From: Paenibacillus sp. LHD-117
GTDB taxonomy: Bacteria > Bacillota > Bacilli > Paenibacillales > Paenibacillaceae
Assembly (NCBI RefSeq): GCF_030929555.1
Contig: NZ_JAVFVT010000016.1
Coordinates: 1-64,000 of the forward strand
Length of the DNA stretch: 64,000 nt
Direction: 5' to 3'
Shown: positions 52,921 through 61,852 of the stretch, piece by piece
Numbering within the stretch: position 1 is the first letter of the stretch
Layout of the letters: every line of letters begins with the position of its first letter
Notes under the pieces: model-generated
Database searches by the model: none
What the model was told of the DNA's origin: nothing
Seen by the model: only the letters and a program-made list of their open reading frames with translations
Translations under genes and position numbers: made by a program

Positions 52921-53583
52921 ATGAACGCGATAAAAGCGGTTCTCTTCGATTTGGATAATACGCTGCTGGATCGAACGAGCACTTTTGGACATTTTACGAG
53001 ATTGCTGCTGAACAGGTATTTTAATCATTTGGAGTCGACGAATGAGCTTTTTGATCGGATCGTTGAACTGGACGAGGATGGATACAAGGACAAAAACGTT
53101 TTATTCGCCGAATTAATCGAAGAGCTGCCTTGGAAATCGAAACCACCCGTCAACGAGTTGATGGACTTTTATCGGGCGGAATACGTGAATAGCGCCGTAT
53201 TGATGAGCCATGCAAGTGAAGTCATTGCCCACGCTAGAACGAAGTACCGAACGGGACTGATTACCAACGGAAGAAACGCCATTCAATATGGAAAAATCGA
53301 TCGGTTAGGCATTAGAGATCTCTTTGATCTGATCATCGTGTCGGAAGAAGCCGGCGTAAAGAAACCCGATCCGAAAATTTTCGAAATGGCGCTCGACAGG
53401 CTCCGGTTAAGCTCCGAACAATGTTTGTACGTTGGGGATCATCCCGTGAACGATATGGAAGGCGCCGCTAGAATCGGGATGCAAACGATCTGGATCAAGG
53501 TCAATCATCCGTGGAAGGAAGGCTTAACGGCAAGTCCTGTATACACCATCGATCAACTATCCGAATTGTTGGAGCTGATCTAA
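52921..53583 (+). CDS. HAD-superfamily hydrolase
   Basis: A 220-residue haloacid-dehalogenase-type phosphatase, YjjG/YsaA-like. The four motifs are visible: I, VLFDLDNTLLDR (nucleophile Asp near 10); II, GLITNGRN; III, Lys in AGVKKPDPKIF; IV, YVGDHPVNDMEGA. It probably dephosphorylates a nucleotide or sugar phosphate in the cytoplasm. ATG 52921 follows AAGGAGGT by 9 bases, a very strong site. Confidence 0.88.
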   Translation: MNAIKAVLFDLDNTLLDRTSTFGHFTRLLLNRYFNHLESTNELFDRIVELDEDGYKDKNVLFAELIEELPWKSKPPVNELMDFYRAEYVNSAVLMSHASEVIAHARTKYRTGLITNGRNAIQYGKIDRLGIRDLFDLIIVSEEAGVKKPDPKIFEMALDRLRLSSEQCLYVGDHPVNDMEGAARIGMQTIWIKVNHPWKEGLTASPVYTIDQLSELLELI

Positions 53584-53611
53584 GATTCAAAAGTCGTAAG
53601 GGGGATGTAAA

Positions 53612-54124
53612 ATGAGCGAATTCAGCGCAAGTTATCATCTGAAGACGGATGATCGGAATCAGGTTGTGAAGCTAATCCGAGATTCGGGTAATACGGGTTT
53701 TGTGTTTGAAGAAACCAATGGATGGGTAACGTTTTTGATCGAAGGTCCAGCCTTCGATATCAGTGAATCGGTCATCTCTTGCAACCCTGGGATGCTGGTC
53801 CATTATTCGCATGCCGAAGACCACGGGTGGGAGCTGCGGATCTTTAATAAAGACGAGATTGTATTTGATTACACATGCGATTGGACGGATGATATTCAAA
53901 TCCGGAAGGAGCTATTCGATCTTGATCTCATTAAGGAATTAGTGATCAATCAAGGGAATTCGACGGCTGACCTTGAAGGCCTATTTGATTTAAAGGATTT
54001 TGATTTTGATCAATCGCCGGCATTTGCGTTTGCCGAGTTGATCGGTCTTGTTCATTATGAATGGTTATCCGCCGATTATGTGAGCAAAGATGAGTTAGAT
54101 GAACATGTCATTTACGTCGAATAA
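53612..54124 (+). CDS. Unknown acidic cytoplasmic protein
   Basis: Not recognised. It has 170 residues, strongly acidic (LFDLKDFDFDQSPAFAF), with no signal or TM. The N-terminal half is beta-rich (GFVFEETNGWVTFLIEG) and the C-terminal half helical. GGGGG precedes ATG 53612. It lies in a same-strand run with the HAD and YfiT-like genes. Confidence 0.6.
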   Translation: MSEFSASYHLKTDDRNQVVKLIRDSGNTGFVFEETNGWVTFLIEGPAFDISESVISCNPGMLVHYSHAEDHGWELRIFNKDEIVFDYTCDWTDDIQIRKELFDLDLIKELVINQGNSTADLEGLFDLKDFDFDQSPAFAFAELIGLVHYEWLSADYVSKDELDEHVIYVE

Positions 54125-54153
54125 TTCGAAGCAGGAAGGGGGGGATACGAAAA

Positions 54154-54678
54154 TTGGATGATATTCGATTTCCGATAGGCTCGTTTCAACCGATTAGCGT
54201 TTCTTCCCACGAAGAGAGAGCGACTTGGATACACGAATGCTCACAAATCGTCAACTCATTGAGGAGCAAAATCGGCGGCCTTCGACCGGAGCAATTCAAT
54301 GTTCCTTATCGCCCCGATGGATGGACCATCAAACAGATCATTCATCATATGGCCGACAACGATATGAACGCCTATCTGAGGTTCAAGAGGGCGCTCACTG
54401 AAGCCGAACCGCTGGCCAGCTCCTACCGAGAGGATCTGTTTGCCGAACTCGTAGACTACACTCATACGCCTGTCGAACTTTCGATCCTCCTTCTGGAAGC
54501 CTTGCATCAACGATTCGTCATCCTGCTCACAAGGCTGCGACCTACCGATTTTGAACGGAAACTAACCACTCCGTTATTAGGAAGCATCACATTGGACATA
54601 GCCTTGCAAAGGTTCGTATGGCATAACAAACATCATATATCGCAGATCGAATCTTTTGTAAAAAGAATGGAATGGTGA
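54154..54678 (+). CDS. YfiT-type DinB-fold putative metal hydrolase
   Basis: A 174-residue four-helix protein of the DinB/YfiT_BstA family. The metal ligands are likely His in IKQIIHHMADND near 64-75 and the His pair in WHNKHHISQIE near 157-167, the known YfiT pattern. The YRPDGWTIKQ and MNAYLRFKRALTE stretches match YfiT closely. It starts at TTG 54154, about 10 bases after GGAAGGGGGG. YfiT of B. subtilis and relatives act with bacillithiol or other thiols, and the exact reaction is unknown. Confidence 0.82.
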   Translation: MDDIRFPIGSFQPISVSSHEERATWIHECSQIVNSLRSKIGGLRPEQFNVPYRPDGWTIKQIIHHMADNDMNAYLRFKRALTEAEPLASSYREDLFAELVDYTHTPVELSILLLEALHQRFVILLTRLRPTDFERKLTTPLLGSITLDIALQRFVWHNKHHISQIESFVKRMEW

Positions 54679-54703
54679 ATCGCCATACAAGGAGGCGGCC
54701 TTC

Positions 54704-55141
54704 ATGAAACGGTCGATAGGGATGATCATGATCATGCTTTCGTTGTTATGCGCCTGTTCGAACGAAGCTGAACCCGAGCGTCGCGAGCGTCGCACGATTT
54801 TCGAATCGGAAGGGGAGTACTGGAAAGCTGTAGTCGACAATACGGTATTGGAGCGGAACGGCAAACGTTATTTCCAAATCCGATACGCCTATTTAGGCGA
54901 TCCTAACGACCTCGATCACGTTAAAAAAATCGTTTTTGCGCAAGGCACTTCCTTAGGGACGCAGGTCGTGACCGAGTTTGAACCCGCGAAGGGCAAGGAA
55001 TCAGGCGAGTTTCTGATCGAATACGATTTGATTCAGGACGGTGAAGGTTATTCGGCTCTTGATGCCATCGAAAAGGATCGGCTTAATATCCAAATCGAAT
55101 GGGAAACGAGCGAACGTGCTTTTGAGGATGAAATCAAGTAA
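54704..55141 (+). CDS. Unknown lipoprotein
   Basis: A 145-residue lipoprotein with a short signal (MKRSIGMIMIMLSLL) and lipobox LLCAC, the lipidated Cys near 18. A basic/acidic linker (EPERRERR) is followed by a beta-rich domain with EGEYWKAVVDNTVLERNG and RYFQIRYAYLG. It has no enzyme motif. AGGAGG precedes the ATG. It is in a same-strand run between two DinB-fold genes. Confidence 0.7.
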   Translation: MKRSIGMIMIMLSLLCACSNEAEPERRERRTIFESEGEYWKAVVDNTVLERNGKRYFQIRYAYLGDPNDLDHVKKIVFAQGTSLGTQVVTEFEPAKGKESGEFLIEYDLIQDGEGYSALDAIEKDRLNIQIEWETSERAFEDEIK

Positions 55142-55163
55142 TAAGAGAGGATGCGAGATCCAT

Positions 55164-55697
55164 ATGACAAAACGACCAGGAACCGATGAGTACGCATCGT
55201 ATTACGAAAATTATGTTCGTCAAGTCCCGGAAGGGGATATTCTTGAACAACTGAAGGGCAATTTTGAACCGATGATCACCTATTGGTCCTCGTTGTCCGA
55301 AGAGCAGGCGTTATACCGGTATGGCGCTGATAAGTGGAGCTTGAAGGAAGTGCTGGGTCACATTGTCGATACCGAAGCGATTATGAGCTACCGCCTGCTG
55401 CGTATCGCAAGAGGAGATACAACCCAGCTTGCGGGATTTGACCAAGATCCGTATATCCCGACGGCGATGTTCGATTCCGTTCCTCTGCCCGATCTGATCG
55501 AAAGGTACGAGAGCACTCGCCGATCCACGCTGTCGTTGCTCCGCACATTGCCGGAGGAAGCATGGTCCAGAAGGGGCAATGCGAACGGCAAAGATGTAAC
55601 GGTGAACGCGCTTGCTTATATCATTGCGGGCCACGAGCTTCATCATATGAACGTAATCAAGGAACGTTATACGTTGTCCGGTTTAACGAGCGAGTAG
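55164..55697 (+). CDS. DinB-family protein
   Basis: A 177-residue DinB-superfamily four-helix protein, starting at ATG 55164 with GAGAGG upstream. A frame open further left would run inside the lipoprotein gene. Likely metal ligands are His in LKEVLGHIVDTEAIMSYR near 68-85 and the His in AGHELHHMNVIKERY near 155-169. It is the second such protein within 1.5 kb and is not closely alike to the YfiT-type one. The substrate is unknown. Confidence 0.82.
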   Translation: MTKRPGTDEYASYYENYVRQVPEGDILEQLKGNFEPMITYWSSLSEEQALYRYGADKWSLKEVLGHIVDTEAIMSYRLLRIARGDTTQLAGFDQDPYIPTAMFDSVPLPDLIERYESTRRSTLSLLRTLPEEAWSRRGNANGKDVTVNALAYIIAGHELHHMNVIKERYTLSGLTSE

Positions 55698-55784
55698 AAA
55701 GAACCTAGAAGTATGGTGACACCAGCATAGTCCGACCGCACGCTGCGAGCTGCGAGTGGCGCAGACAAGAAAGCCATTGTTCTT

Positions 55785-55980
55785 GCATTTTAACGGAATC
55801 AGTTGCCGTTATTCGGCTCATTTAGTTCAATTTGAAAATCTAACGGATGCATAAGGCGTTATTTATGATTCTTAGCCTGAAAAACGTCATTTTCAATAGA
55901 ATAAAAGCGCGGAGTTCCGTTAGATATCCATAGAGGCTCAAAATCGCGTAATAAGAGCACGGAGTTCCGTTAGATCAACG
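55785..55980. repeat. Intergenic repeat region with 50-bp periodicity
   Basis: The 477-bp gap after the DinB gene holds no gene. Inside it, a 25-base unit ending GGAGTTCCGTTAGAT occurs at 55901-55925 and 55951-55975, exactly 50 bases apart with two mismatches. Looser relatives of the TAACGGA/CCGTTA theme lie at 55790-55870. I recall such families as common in Paenibacillus intergenic DNA, which is unverified here. Confidence 0.5.
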
Positions 55981-56174
55981 AATGGTTAAGGTAACTTCGG
56001 GGCGAGCGAACTAGCAGTCTACTGAAACAGTCGTACCAACGAAGGCCTTCATTCCCCGTTATCGGAGATGAGGGTCGTTTTTCGTGGGTTAATAAGTGGA
56101 AACCGATTATCGGAAGCGTACATAATGGGCATGAATGAAGTCATCGACGATAAGAGAGGGGTTGCCTTCAACCT

Positions 56175-57143
56175 ATGAAAGCATTGATATTCGAACAATT
56201 CGGCGGCCCGGAAGTATTAAAATACGCCGAGCTGCCGCGGCCTAAGGTTTCCGAGGGAGAGGTGCTGGTCCAAACGGCGTCCATCGGGCTTAATTTCGCG
56301 GATGTGTATCGCCGTAAAGGGCATTATCATTTGGAGGGCAAACCTCCGTTTATTTTGGGTTATGAAGGATCGGGAATTGTCGCGGAGGTAGCTCAAGGCG
56401 TGAAAGGGATCCAGATCGGCGATCGCGTTGCATTCGCCGATGTGCCATTCGCCAATGCGGAGATCGTGCGTGTGCCGTTCGAGCGAATCATTCCTTTGCC
56501 TGAGCATATCTCGTTTGAACAAGCAGCATCCGTGCTGCTCCAAGGGTTAACGGCCCATTATTTGACGAACGACAGTTACTCCGTGAAGCTGAACGACGAG
56601 GTGCTCGTTCATGCCGCAGCGGGCGGCGTCGGACAGCTTCTGACGCAGCTATGCAAGCTGAAGGGCGCACGCGTCATTGGGCTTACGTCATCGGACGACA
56701 AGCGGGCAAAAGCACTGGAAGCGGGGGCAGACGAGGTGCTTTTATACCGGGAAGGCTGGTCCGACGCCGTAAAACGTTGGTCAATGGAAGGAGGAGGCGT
56801 CCATGCCGCCTATGATTCGGTTGGGGTTACGCTCATGGAGAGCTTCGCTGCCGTACGGCCGAGAGGAACCGTCGTATTCTATGGCATGGCTGGCGGAGAC
56901 CCGCCGCATGTCGATCCCCGGATGCTGATGGATTCGTCCAAGACGCTTACGGGAGGAGATTTGTGGAACCACGTCACGAGCAAGGACGAGCGGATCGAAC
57001 GGGCGAATGAATTGTTCGCCTTCCTCCGCGACGGCCGGCTAAAATTGGAGTCTCCGACGATTTTCCCGCTGTCCGAAGGCGCGGAGGCCCATCGGCTATT
57101 GGAAAGCCGGACAAGCACGGGTAAAATTTTGCTTCGTCCTTAG
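56175..57143 (+). CDS. Quinone oxidoreductase-like MDR enzyme
   Basis: A 322-residue zinc-free medium-chain dehydrogenase of the quinone reductase type (QOR). GLNFADVYRRKGHYHLEGKPP near 37-57 and YEGSGIVAEVAQGVKGIQIGDRVA are family stretches. The NADPH site is VHAAAGGVGQLLTQLCKLKG near 139-158. No catalytic or structural zinc Cys set is seen. It probably reduces quinones or enones with NADPH. Confidence 0.88.
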   Translation: MKALIFEQFGGPEVLKYAELPRPKVSEGEVLVQTASIGLNFADVYRRKGHYHLEGKPPFILGYEGSGIVAEVAQGVKGIQIGDRVAFADVPFANAEIVRVPFERIIPLPEHISFEQAASVLLQGLTAHYLTNDSYSVKLNDEVLVHAAAGGVGQLLTQLCKLKGARVIGLTSSDDKRAKALEAGADEVLLYREGWSDAVKRWSMEGGGVHAAYDSVGVTLMESFAAVRPRGTVVFYGMAGGDPPHVDPRMLMDSSKTLTGGDLWNHVTSKDERIERANELFAFLRDGRLKLESPTIFPLSEGAEAHRLLESRTSTGKILLRP

Positions 57144-57290
57144 CGGCAGTCCAAGCTCGACTTTATTGACGCTTAAGGTCGGCGCTTCTTATAATCAATG
57201 TATGAATACCTTAAAACCATAATTTAGCAGCTGCAGGTTTGGAGTCAGATTCACTATACGAATTGCAAAATTGAAGTGTAGGAGGATTCC

Positions 57291-58202
57291 ATGAAAGCAA
57301 TTGTATGCACGGCTTATGGTTCGCCGGATGTGCTTCGTCTTGCGGATGTCGAGAAACCGTCACCTAAGGACAAAGAGGTATTGATCCAAATCCACGCGAC
57401 GACGGTTACCTCGGGCGATTGCAGAGCACGGAGCTTCGAATGCCCAACCCTTTATTGGATCCCGATGCGGATCGTTCTCGGTTTCACGAAACCAAGGCAG
57501 CCGATCCTGGGCGTGGAATTCTCCGGCGTGGTCGAGTCGGTCGGAAAGCAGGTCACGCGATTCAAACCGGGTGACCAGGTGTACGGGTTATCGGGTATGA
57601 GGTTCGGCGCTTACGCCGAGTATGCCTGCATGCCTGAAGCCGGCGTCATGGCCGTCAAACCGGCGAACGTTTCGTTCGAGGATGCGGCTGCCGTAGCGTT
57701 CGGGGCAACGACGGCTCTGCATTTTTTTCGCAAAGGTAAGCTGGGCAGCGGTCAACGCGTGTTGATCTACGGCGCTTCGGGAGCGGTCGGAACGGCAGCG
57801 GTGCAAATCGCGGCTGCGCTTGGAGCGGAGGTGACGGGCGTATGCAGCACGGCGAACATGGGATTGGTGAAATCGCTTGGAGCCAGTCGCGTCTTCGATT
57901 ACACCAAGGAGGATTTTGCGGCAAGCGGCGGTCCGTACGATTTGATTTTCGATGCGGTGGGGAAAACGTCAAAGGCTGCTTGCAAGAGCGCGCTGGCTCA
58001 GAACGGGACATTCGTGTCCGTTGAAGGGCAGGGCATGGCCAAGGAGCTGTCCCAAGACTTGGCATACATGAACGGTTTAATGGAGGCGGGAATTTATCGG
58101 CCGGCGATCGATAGGCGTTATCCGCTTGACCAAGTTCCGGAAGCGCACGGATACGTGCAGGAAGGTCGGAAAAAAGGCAATGTCGTCATAACGGTACGGT
58201 GA
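57291..58202 (+). CDS. NAD(P)-dependent MDR alcohol dehydrogenase/enone reductase
   Basis: A 303-residue medium-chain dehydrogenase, a different branch from its neighbour. VTSGDCRARSF near 42-52, PILGVEFSGVVESVGKQV near 70-87 and the nucleotide site VLIYGASGAVGTAAVQIAAALG near 161-182 are visible. It lacks the zinc ligands, so it is likely an NADPH-dependent reductase of activated double bonds. AGGAGG precedes the ATG. It is a separate transcription unit on the same strand. The 292 bases after it show no gene. Confidence 0.85.
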   Translation: MKAIVCTAYGSPDVLRLADVEKPSPKDKEVLIQIHATTVTSGDCRARSFECPTLYWIPMRIVLGFTKPRQPILGVEFSGVVESVGKQVTRFKPGDQVYGLSGMRFGAYAEYACMPEAGVMAVKPANVSFEDAAAVAFGATTALHFFRKGKLGSGQRVLIYGASGAVGTAAVQIAAALGAEVTGVCSTANMGLVKSLGASRVFDYTKEDFAASGGPYDLIFDAVGKTSKAACKSALAQNGTFVSVEGQGMAKELSQDLAYMNGLMEAGIYRPAIDRRYPLDQVPEAHGYVQEGRKKGNVVITVR

Positions 58203-58494
58203 GCGCCACTGCATATACGGCCGTCCGCGGGTGAAATTCGTTATAATCGTTTGATGAATTGCGAAGGGAGCCGGCCGCCTTTTATAATGGGAATCGAAAG
58301 GTGGTCGGTAAATATGGCAAATCAGTTTGCCGGAACTAGAAGCAGCTCATGCAGAGCCTAGTTGGTTAGGGCGATACTTTGCATGGGCGGACGGGATATC
58401 GGAACAGAAGTCGCCCGATCGAACAAGCTATCGTTTCGAAGAATGGGCTCTGCTGCTTATTTGATCAAAACAAACAAATAAGGAGCTGTATCCT

Positions 58495-59145
58495 ATGCAA
58501 CCATTCATTAGAAACCATCAATATAACGTCATTCGCAAGCAAGCGGCTTTGCTGGAGCGCGCCTGCGCGACCGTCGCCGATCCGAAAGTCATCGAAGCGG
58601 TGCGGTACAGCACAACGACCAGAACGATAGAAGCATTCCCGAACGCGACGGAGGAACAGCTCGGCCTGCTCGAGCAGATCGCGGTGCTTCGAACCTCCGA
58701 ACAGTTCCAGCTTTACCTGCAATCGTTTGAGCCGTATATGGCAGAATTCCCCTCCTTGACGGCGAAGCAGGCGAATCGATTGTTCCCGAAGGTCAAAAAA
58801 TTGAAGTTACCCGATTTGGCGGCTATCGACTATAGGTTCGTGACGTATGTCGGATGGACCGATGTAGCCACGGGCCGCATGTATATCGTCTATGAGCGGG
58901 ATGGCCGATTCGTGGGCATCGAAGGAAGGTTTACGCCCGCGAAGAAAGGCGTATGTTTCCTGTGCAATAGGCATGAAGAGGTCGCTTTGTTCACATCCGT
59001 GTCCAAGTTACGACCGGCCAATGCTTCGCCGGATTATTACATGGCCATCGGCAACTATATGTGCGTAGACAGCGGCGCCTGCAACAAAAATATAACGGAC
59101 CTCGCGGCGCTGGAGAAATTTCTTCAGGCGGTCGTCGGTTCATAG
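58495..59145 (+). CDS. FusB/FusC-type EF-G-binding protein
   Basis: A 216-residue protein of the fusidic-acid-resistance family, which binds elongation factor G and frees it from stalled ribosomes. It has an N-terminal helical bundle (MQPFIRNHQYNVIRKQAALL) and a C-terminal treble-clef zinc domain with KGVCFLCNRHEEV near 156-168 and CVDSGACNKNITDL near 190-203, giving the four Cys ligands. Housekeeping homologues exist in many Firmicutes without proven resistance. AAGGAG precedes ATG 58495. A terminator follows. Confidence 0.9.
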   Translation: MQPFIRNHQYNVIRKQAALLERACATVADPKVIEAVRYSTTTRTIEAFPNATEEQLGLLEQIAVLRTSEQFQLYLQSFEPYMAEFPSLTAKQANRLFPKVKKLKLPDLAAIDYRFVTYVGWTDVATGRMYIVYERDGRFVGIEGRFTPAKKGVCFLCNRHEEVALFTSVSKLRPANASPDYYMAIGNYMCVDSGACNKNITDLAALEKFLQAVVGS

Positions 59146-59154
59146 GGAAAAGGA

Positions 59155-59188
59155 AGCGGCGCGCACCTACCGGTGAGCGCCGCTTTTT
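59155..59188. terminator. Terminator between convergent genes
   Basis: Arms AGCGGCGC(G)CAC / GTG(A)GCGCCGCT, then TTTTT, serving the EF-G-binding protein gene and possibly the convergent oxidoreductase gene. Confidence 0.8.
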
Positions 59189-59211
59189 GGCATGCGAATT
59201 CGCGATGTCGG

Positions 59212-60252
59212 TTATCCCTTCATGTAAGTCGAAATATCGACTTTCATCCCGCTACGCGCGCTCTCGACCGCAGCCAGCACCATGGCCATGCTATGGATGT
59301 TGTCGCTGCCCGCCGTTTCCGGCTGACGGCCTTCCGCGAGCGCCGCGAACATCTCCTGCAGGCAGCCGTTGTGGAAGGTAAACGGCATGTCGATTTTCTC
59401 GCCTTCGACCTTGTTGTATTCGTTCAGGAACTTGCCTTCCTGCGAACCGGGCGCCAAAGTCTCGGCATAAGGGAATTCTTTGCCATCCCATATCGCGGTC
59501 CCCTTATCGCCGACGACCCGCCAAGCGGCCTCCCATGAAGTCGGCGCGCCTTCCGCGCACCAGGAACCGCGATAGTCGAACACGGAACCGTCCGACATTT
59601 CGAAGATGCAGAGGGCCATCGCGCCGCCCGAGTACCATGATCCCGGTGGATTAAATTCATGACAATACACGGACACGGGGTTGGCTCCGGTAATAAGTCT
59701 TGCCTGATCGAACGTATGGATGGCCATATCGAGCAATAACGGGCTTTCCATGGCATCGCGAAATCCGCCGAAGTGGGGCCCGAGGAAAAAGTCGGCGCCA
59801 AGGTATCCGACCTTGCCGATCGTTCCGTCCGTTACCAGCTTGCGAAGCGAACGAATACGAGGATCGTACCTGCGGTTCTGCATCACCGCATGCGTTCGGC
59901 CGAGCTTCTCCGATAGCCGTACCAAATCCGAGCATTGGCGCATCGTCTCCGCAAGCGGCTTCTCGCTGAACACGTTGCTGCCAAGTTCCATCGCGGCGGA
60001 TGCGATGCCGAAGTGGCTGGCCGGAATCGACACGTCGAAGACCAGATTGGCTTTCGTCTCCGCAATCGCTTCCCGGATATCCGCGAACACGGGGCAGGAA
60101 AGCCCTTTCCGCTCAGCAAGCGCGATGGCCGCTTCCGGCTTAATATCGACTAATCCGACGATAGAGGCATCCGAACGACTCAAGGCATAGTCGACCCAAG
60201 CGTTCGCCATGCCTCCGCAGCCGGCCACAACAATACGATAATCGGTTGTCAT
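59212..60252 (-). CDS. Gfo/Idh/MocA-family oxidoreductase
   Basis: A 346-residue NAD(P)-dependent sugar or inositol dehydrogenase. The N-terminal Rossmann fold has RIVVAGCGGMANAWVDYAL near 6-24. VFSEKPLAETMRQC near 92-105 contains the conserved EKP with the catalytic Lys. The C-terminal substrate domain carries LLDMAIHTFDQARLITG, with the His of the DxxxHxxD motif. It is not GH109 (no NQYKHRN block). GGGAGGT precedes the ATG. It is divergent from yojF. Confidence 0.88.
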   Translation of the reverse strand: MTTDYRIVVAGCGGMANAWVDYALSRSDASIVGLVDIKPEAAIALAERKGLSCPVFADIREAIAETKANLVFDVSIPASHFGIASAAMELGSNVFSEKPLAETMRQCSDLVRLSEKLGRTHAVMQNRRYDPRIRSLRKLVTDGTIGKVGYLGADFFLGPHFGGFRDAMESPLLLDMAIHTFDQARLITGANPVSVYCHEFNPPGSWYSGGAMALCIFEMSDGSVFDYRGSWCAEGAPTSWEAAWRVVGDKGTAIWDGKEFPYAETLAPGSQEGKFLNEYNKVEGEKIDMPFTFHNGCLQEMFAALAEGRQPETAGSDNIHSMAMVLAAVESARSGMKVDISTYMKG

Positions 60253-60392
60253 TCTTTGAACCTCCCTTTAGAGCGTGCAACCCTATTATAGTGCAGTTCT
60301 ATCCCGATTTCGTTATCCGATCTTGGCGGAATATTGCCCGATCTTGTGTTAAGATAGCGGAGAAAACACAATTCGAGGGGGGAGAAACGGAA

Positions 60393-60710
60393 ATGATGAA
60401 CCCAATCGACAAGCCAGTCGTTGAATCCATGCTCCGGAGTTATGTCGGGGCGGATGTTTACCTTCATAGTGAAGCAACTTCATTCATGTTCGTTCGCAAT
60501 TTTAAAGTCAACGTAACGCATGCTTTCGTGGCTGGGGAAGGTCCGGTCTACCGCGCCGCGCTCCGCTTCGACGGGCACGGGTGGCTGAGAATGGAAGCGC
60601 TCACCCATTATGAAGCAGAAGGGGATAGCCGGCTTCTGCTTGCGGGATATGACGACAGAGGCCGCATGAACGTAGCGCTGCATATCGGAAAGGAGCCGTT
60701 TTCGGAATGA
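60393..60710 (+). CDS. YojF-family protein (DUF1806), partner of BshB2
   Basis: A 105-residue protein matching B. subtilis YojF, which is encoded beside the bacillithiol deacetylase BshB2 (YojG). The family text is clear: DVYLHSEATSFMFVRNFKVN, then GHGWLRMEALTHYEAEGDSRLLLAGYDDRGRMNVALHI-type runs toward the end. ATG 60393 follows GAGGGGGGAG. It overlaps bshB2 by ATGA, so the two are coupled. Its own role is unknown, and a chaperone- or partner-like link with BshB2 is inferred from constant pairing. Confidence 0.85.
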   Translation: MMNPIDKPVVESMLRSYVGADVYLHSEATSFMFVRNFKVNVTHAFVAGEGPVYRAALRFDGHGWLRMEALTHYEAEGDSRLLLAGYDDRGRMNVALHIGKEPFSE

Positions 60711-61417
60711 AACGCAAAGAGAATGAAAAGGCGCGCAAATTATTAGCCGTATTCGCACATCCCGATGACGAAACGTTTATTTGCGGGGGAACGCTTGCGA
60801 AATATGCCTGCGAAGGCGTTGACATTACGCTCGTGAGCGCTACCCGCGGCGAGATGGGCAGGAGGATGGGCAATCCGCCTTACTTGAACCGGGAGTCGAT
60901 GCCGGCCGCTCGGGAGGCGGAATTGCGGGAAGCGTGCGAGCATTTGGGAATCCGCGATCTCCGATTTTTCGATATTAGGGACAAAACGGTCGAGTTCGAG
61001 GATGCCGCGATGCTTGAAGCGAGAGTGTTCGATTTGATCGAGGAGATCGAGCCGGACATCGTCCTTACGTTCCACGAAAGATTCGGCGGCCATCCGGACC
61101 ATTGCGCGATCGGCAAAGCGGCGACCGCCGCCTATCGGAGGGGCGGTCGCCGAGGCGGACTGTATTTCATCACGTTCGGGAACGCGATGGAGCAGCCCGA
61201 GCGGTTTGGATACAGCCGGGAGCACGTCGTCAAGATCGACGTTCGCGCGCAGCGGGCTTCGAAGCTTGCCGCTTACCGCGCCCATCGCTGCCAGACCGAG
61301 ATCGACGAGTGGGTATGGCTTCCCGACGAGGAAGCGATGAGGCATTTCGGCAGTCATGAATATTTCCTGGTAGGGGACAAGCAAGTCCCTCGTAGGAGCC
61401 CGCATGATTTATTTTAA
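60707..61417 (+). CDS. bshB2: Bacillithiol biosynthesis deacetylase BshB2
   Basis: A 236-residue zinc deacetylase of the LmbE/PIG-L family. It removes the acetyl group from GlcNAc-malate in bacillithiol synthesis, or from bacillithiol-S-conjugates as an amidase. The zinc motif AHPDDET is near 17-23 and the third ligand His in HPDHCAIGKA near 126-135. ATRGEMGRRMGNPP and LNRESMPAAREAEL are typical of the BshB branch. It starts in an ATGA overlap with yojF. It indicates that the organism uses bacillithiol. Confidence 0.88.
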   Translation: MKRKENEKARKLLAVFAHPDDETFICGGTLAKYACEGVDITLVSATRGEMGRRMGNPPYLNRESMPAAREAELREACEHLGIRDLRFFDIRDKTVEFEDAAMLEARVFDLIEEIEPDIVLTFHERFGGHPDHCAIGKAATAAYRRGGRRGGLYFITFGNAMEQPERFGYSREHVVKIDVRAQRASKLAAYRAHRCQTEIDEWVWLPDEEAMRHFGSHEYFLVGDKQVPRRSPHDLF

Positions 61418-61419
61418 CT

Positions 61420-61828
61420 CAACTTTCGCAGCATGAAATTGGCCAGCAAGCCATGATGGAGCTGGGGTAAGTCGACAGCCATTGCTGGAGATGACTCTAG
61501 GTTGGGGTGGGATCCCCATGGTACCGTCGCGAGAACCAGAAATGCTGCGATTCTACATCAATTCGTCACCGTTTTGCTTCAAAAAACGGAGATTGATGCG
61601 ATTGTACAGTATTTTTTTCCAATACACCTTGAAAAGCGCTTTCGGCAAGAAAAATGATGCAGAATCGCATCATTCCTTCAAAATGGATCGCTCAGCTGCA
61701 GGAAATGATGTATGTTTGCAGCAACTACAGGAATAAATGCATGGCCGGAGCTTCCAACTCATCGCGTCGCATGTCTTAACCCTCCATTAAACTCGGAATT
61801 CCAAGTCCATTTAGCGCTGCGAAAGTTG
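61420..61828. repeat. MITE-like non-coding element bounded by 13-bp inverted repeats
   Basis: A 435-bp gap holds no gene. Its ends carry CAACTTTCGCAGC (61420-61432) and its exact reverse complement GCTGCGAAAGTTG (61816-61828), 409 bases apart outside to outside. Inside are related short pieces in both directions, such as TGATGCGATT and AATCGCATCA. No transposase frame is present. It could be a small non-autonomous element or a decayed repeat. No target duplication is evident. Confidence 0.5.
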
Positions 61829-61852
61829 TGATTTTTAAGATAACGAACGCCG

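Noticed and set aside
55901-55975. Possible CRISPR array
   Set aside because: Only two imperfect copies exist, with no further spacers and no cas genes in the window.
48625-59145. FusC-type protein as proof of fusidic acid resistance
   Set aside because: The family includes housekeeping EF-G-binding proteins, so resistance cannot be claimed from sequence alone.
61420-61852. Possible decayed transposase gene
   Set aside because: No reading frame with transposase-like residues could be followed on either strand, so it was kept only as a repeat-bounded element.
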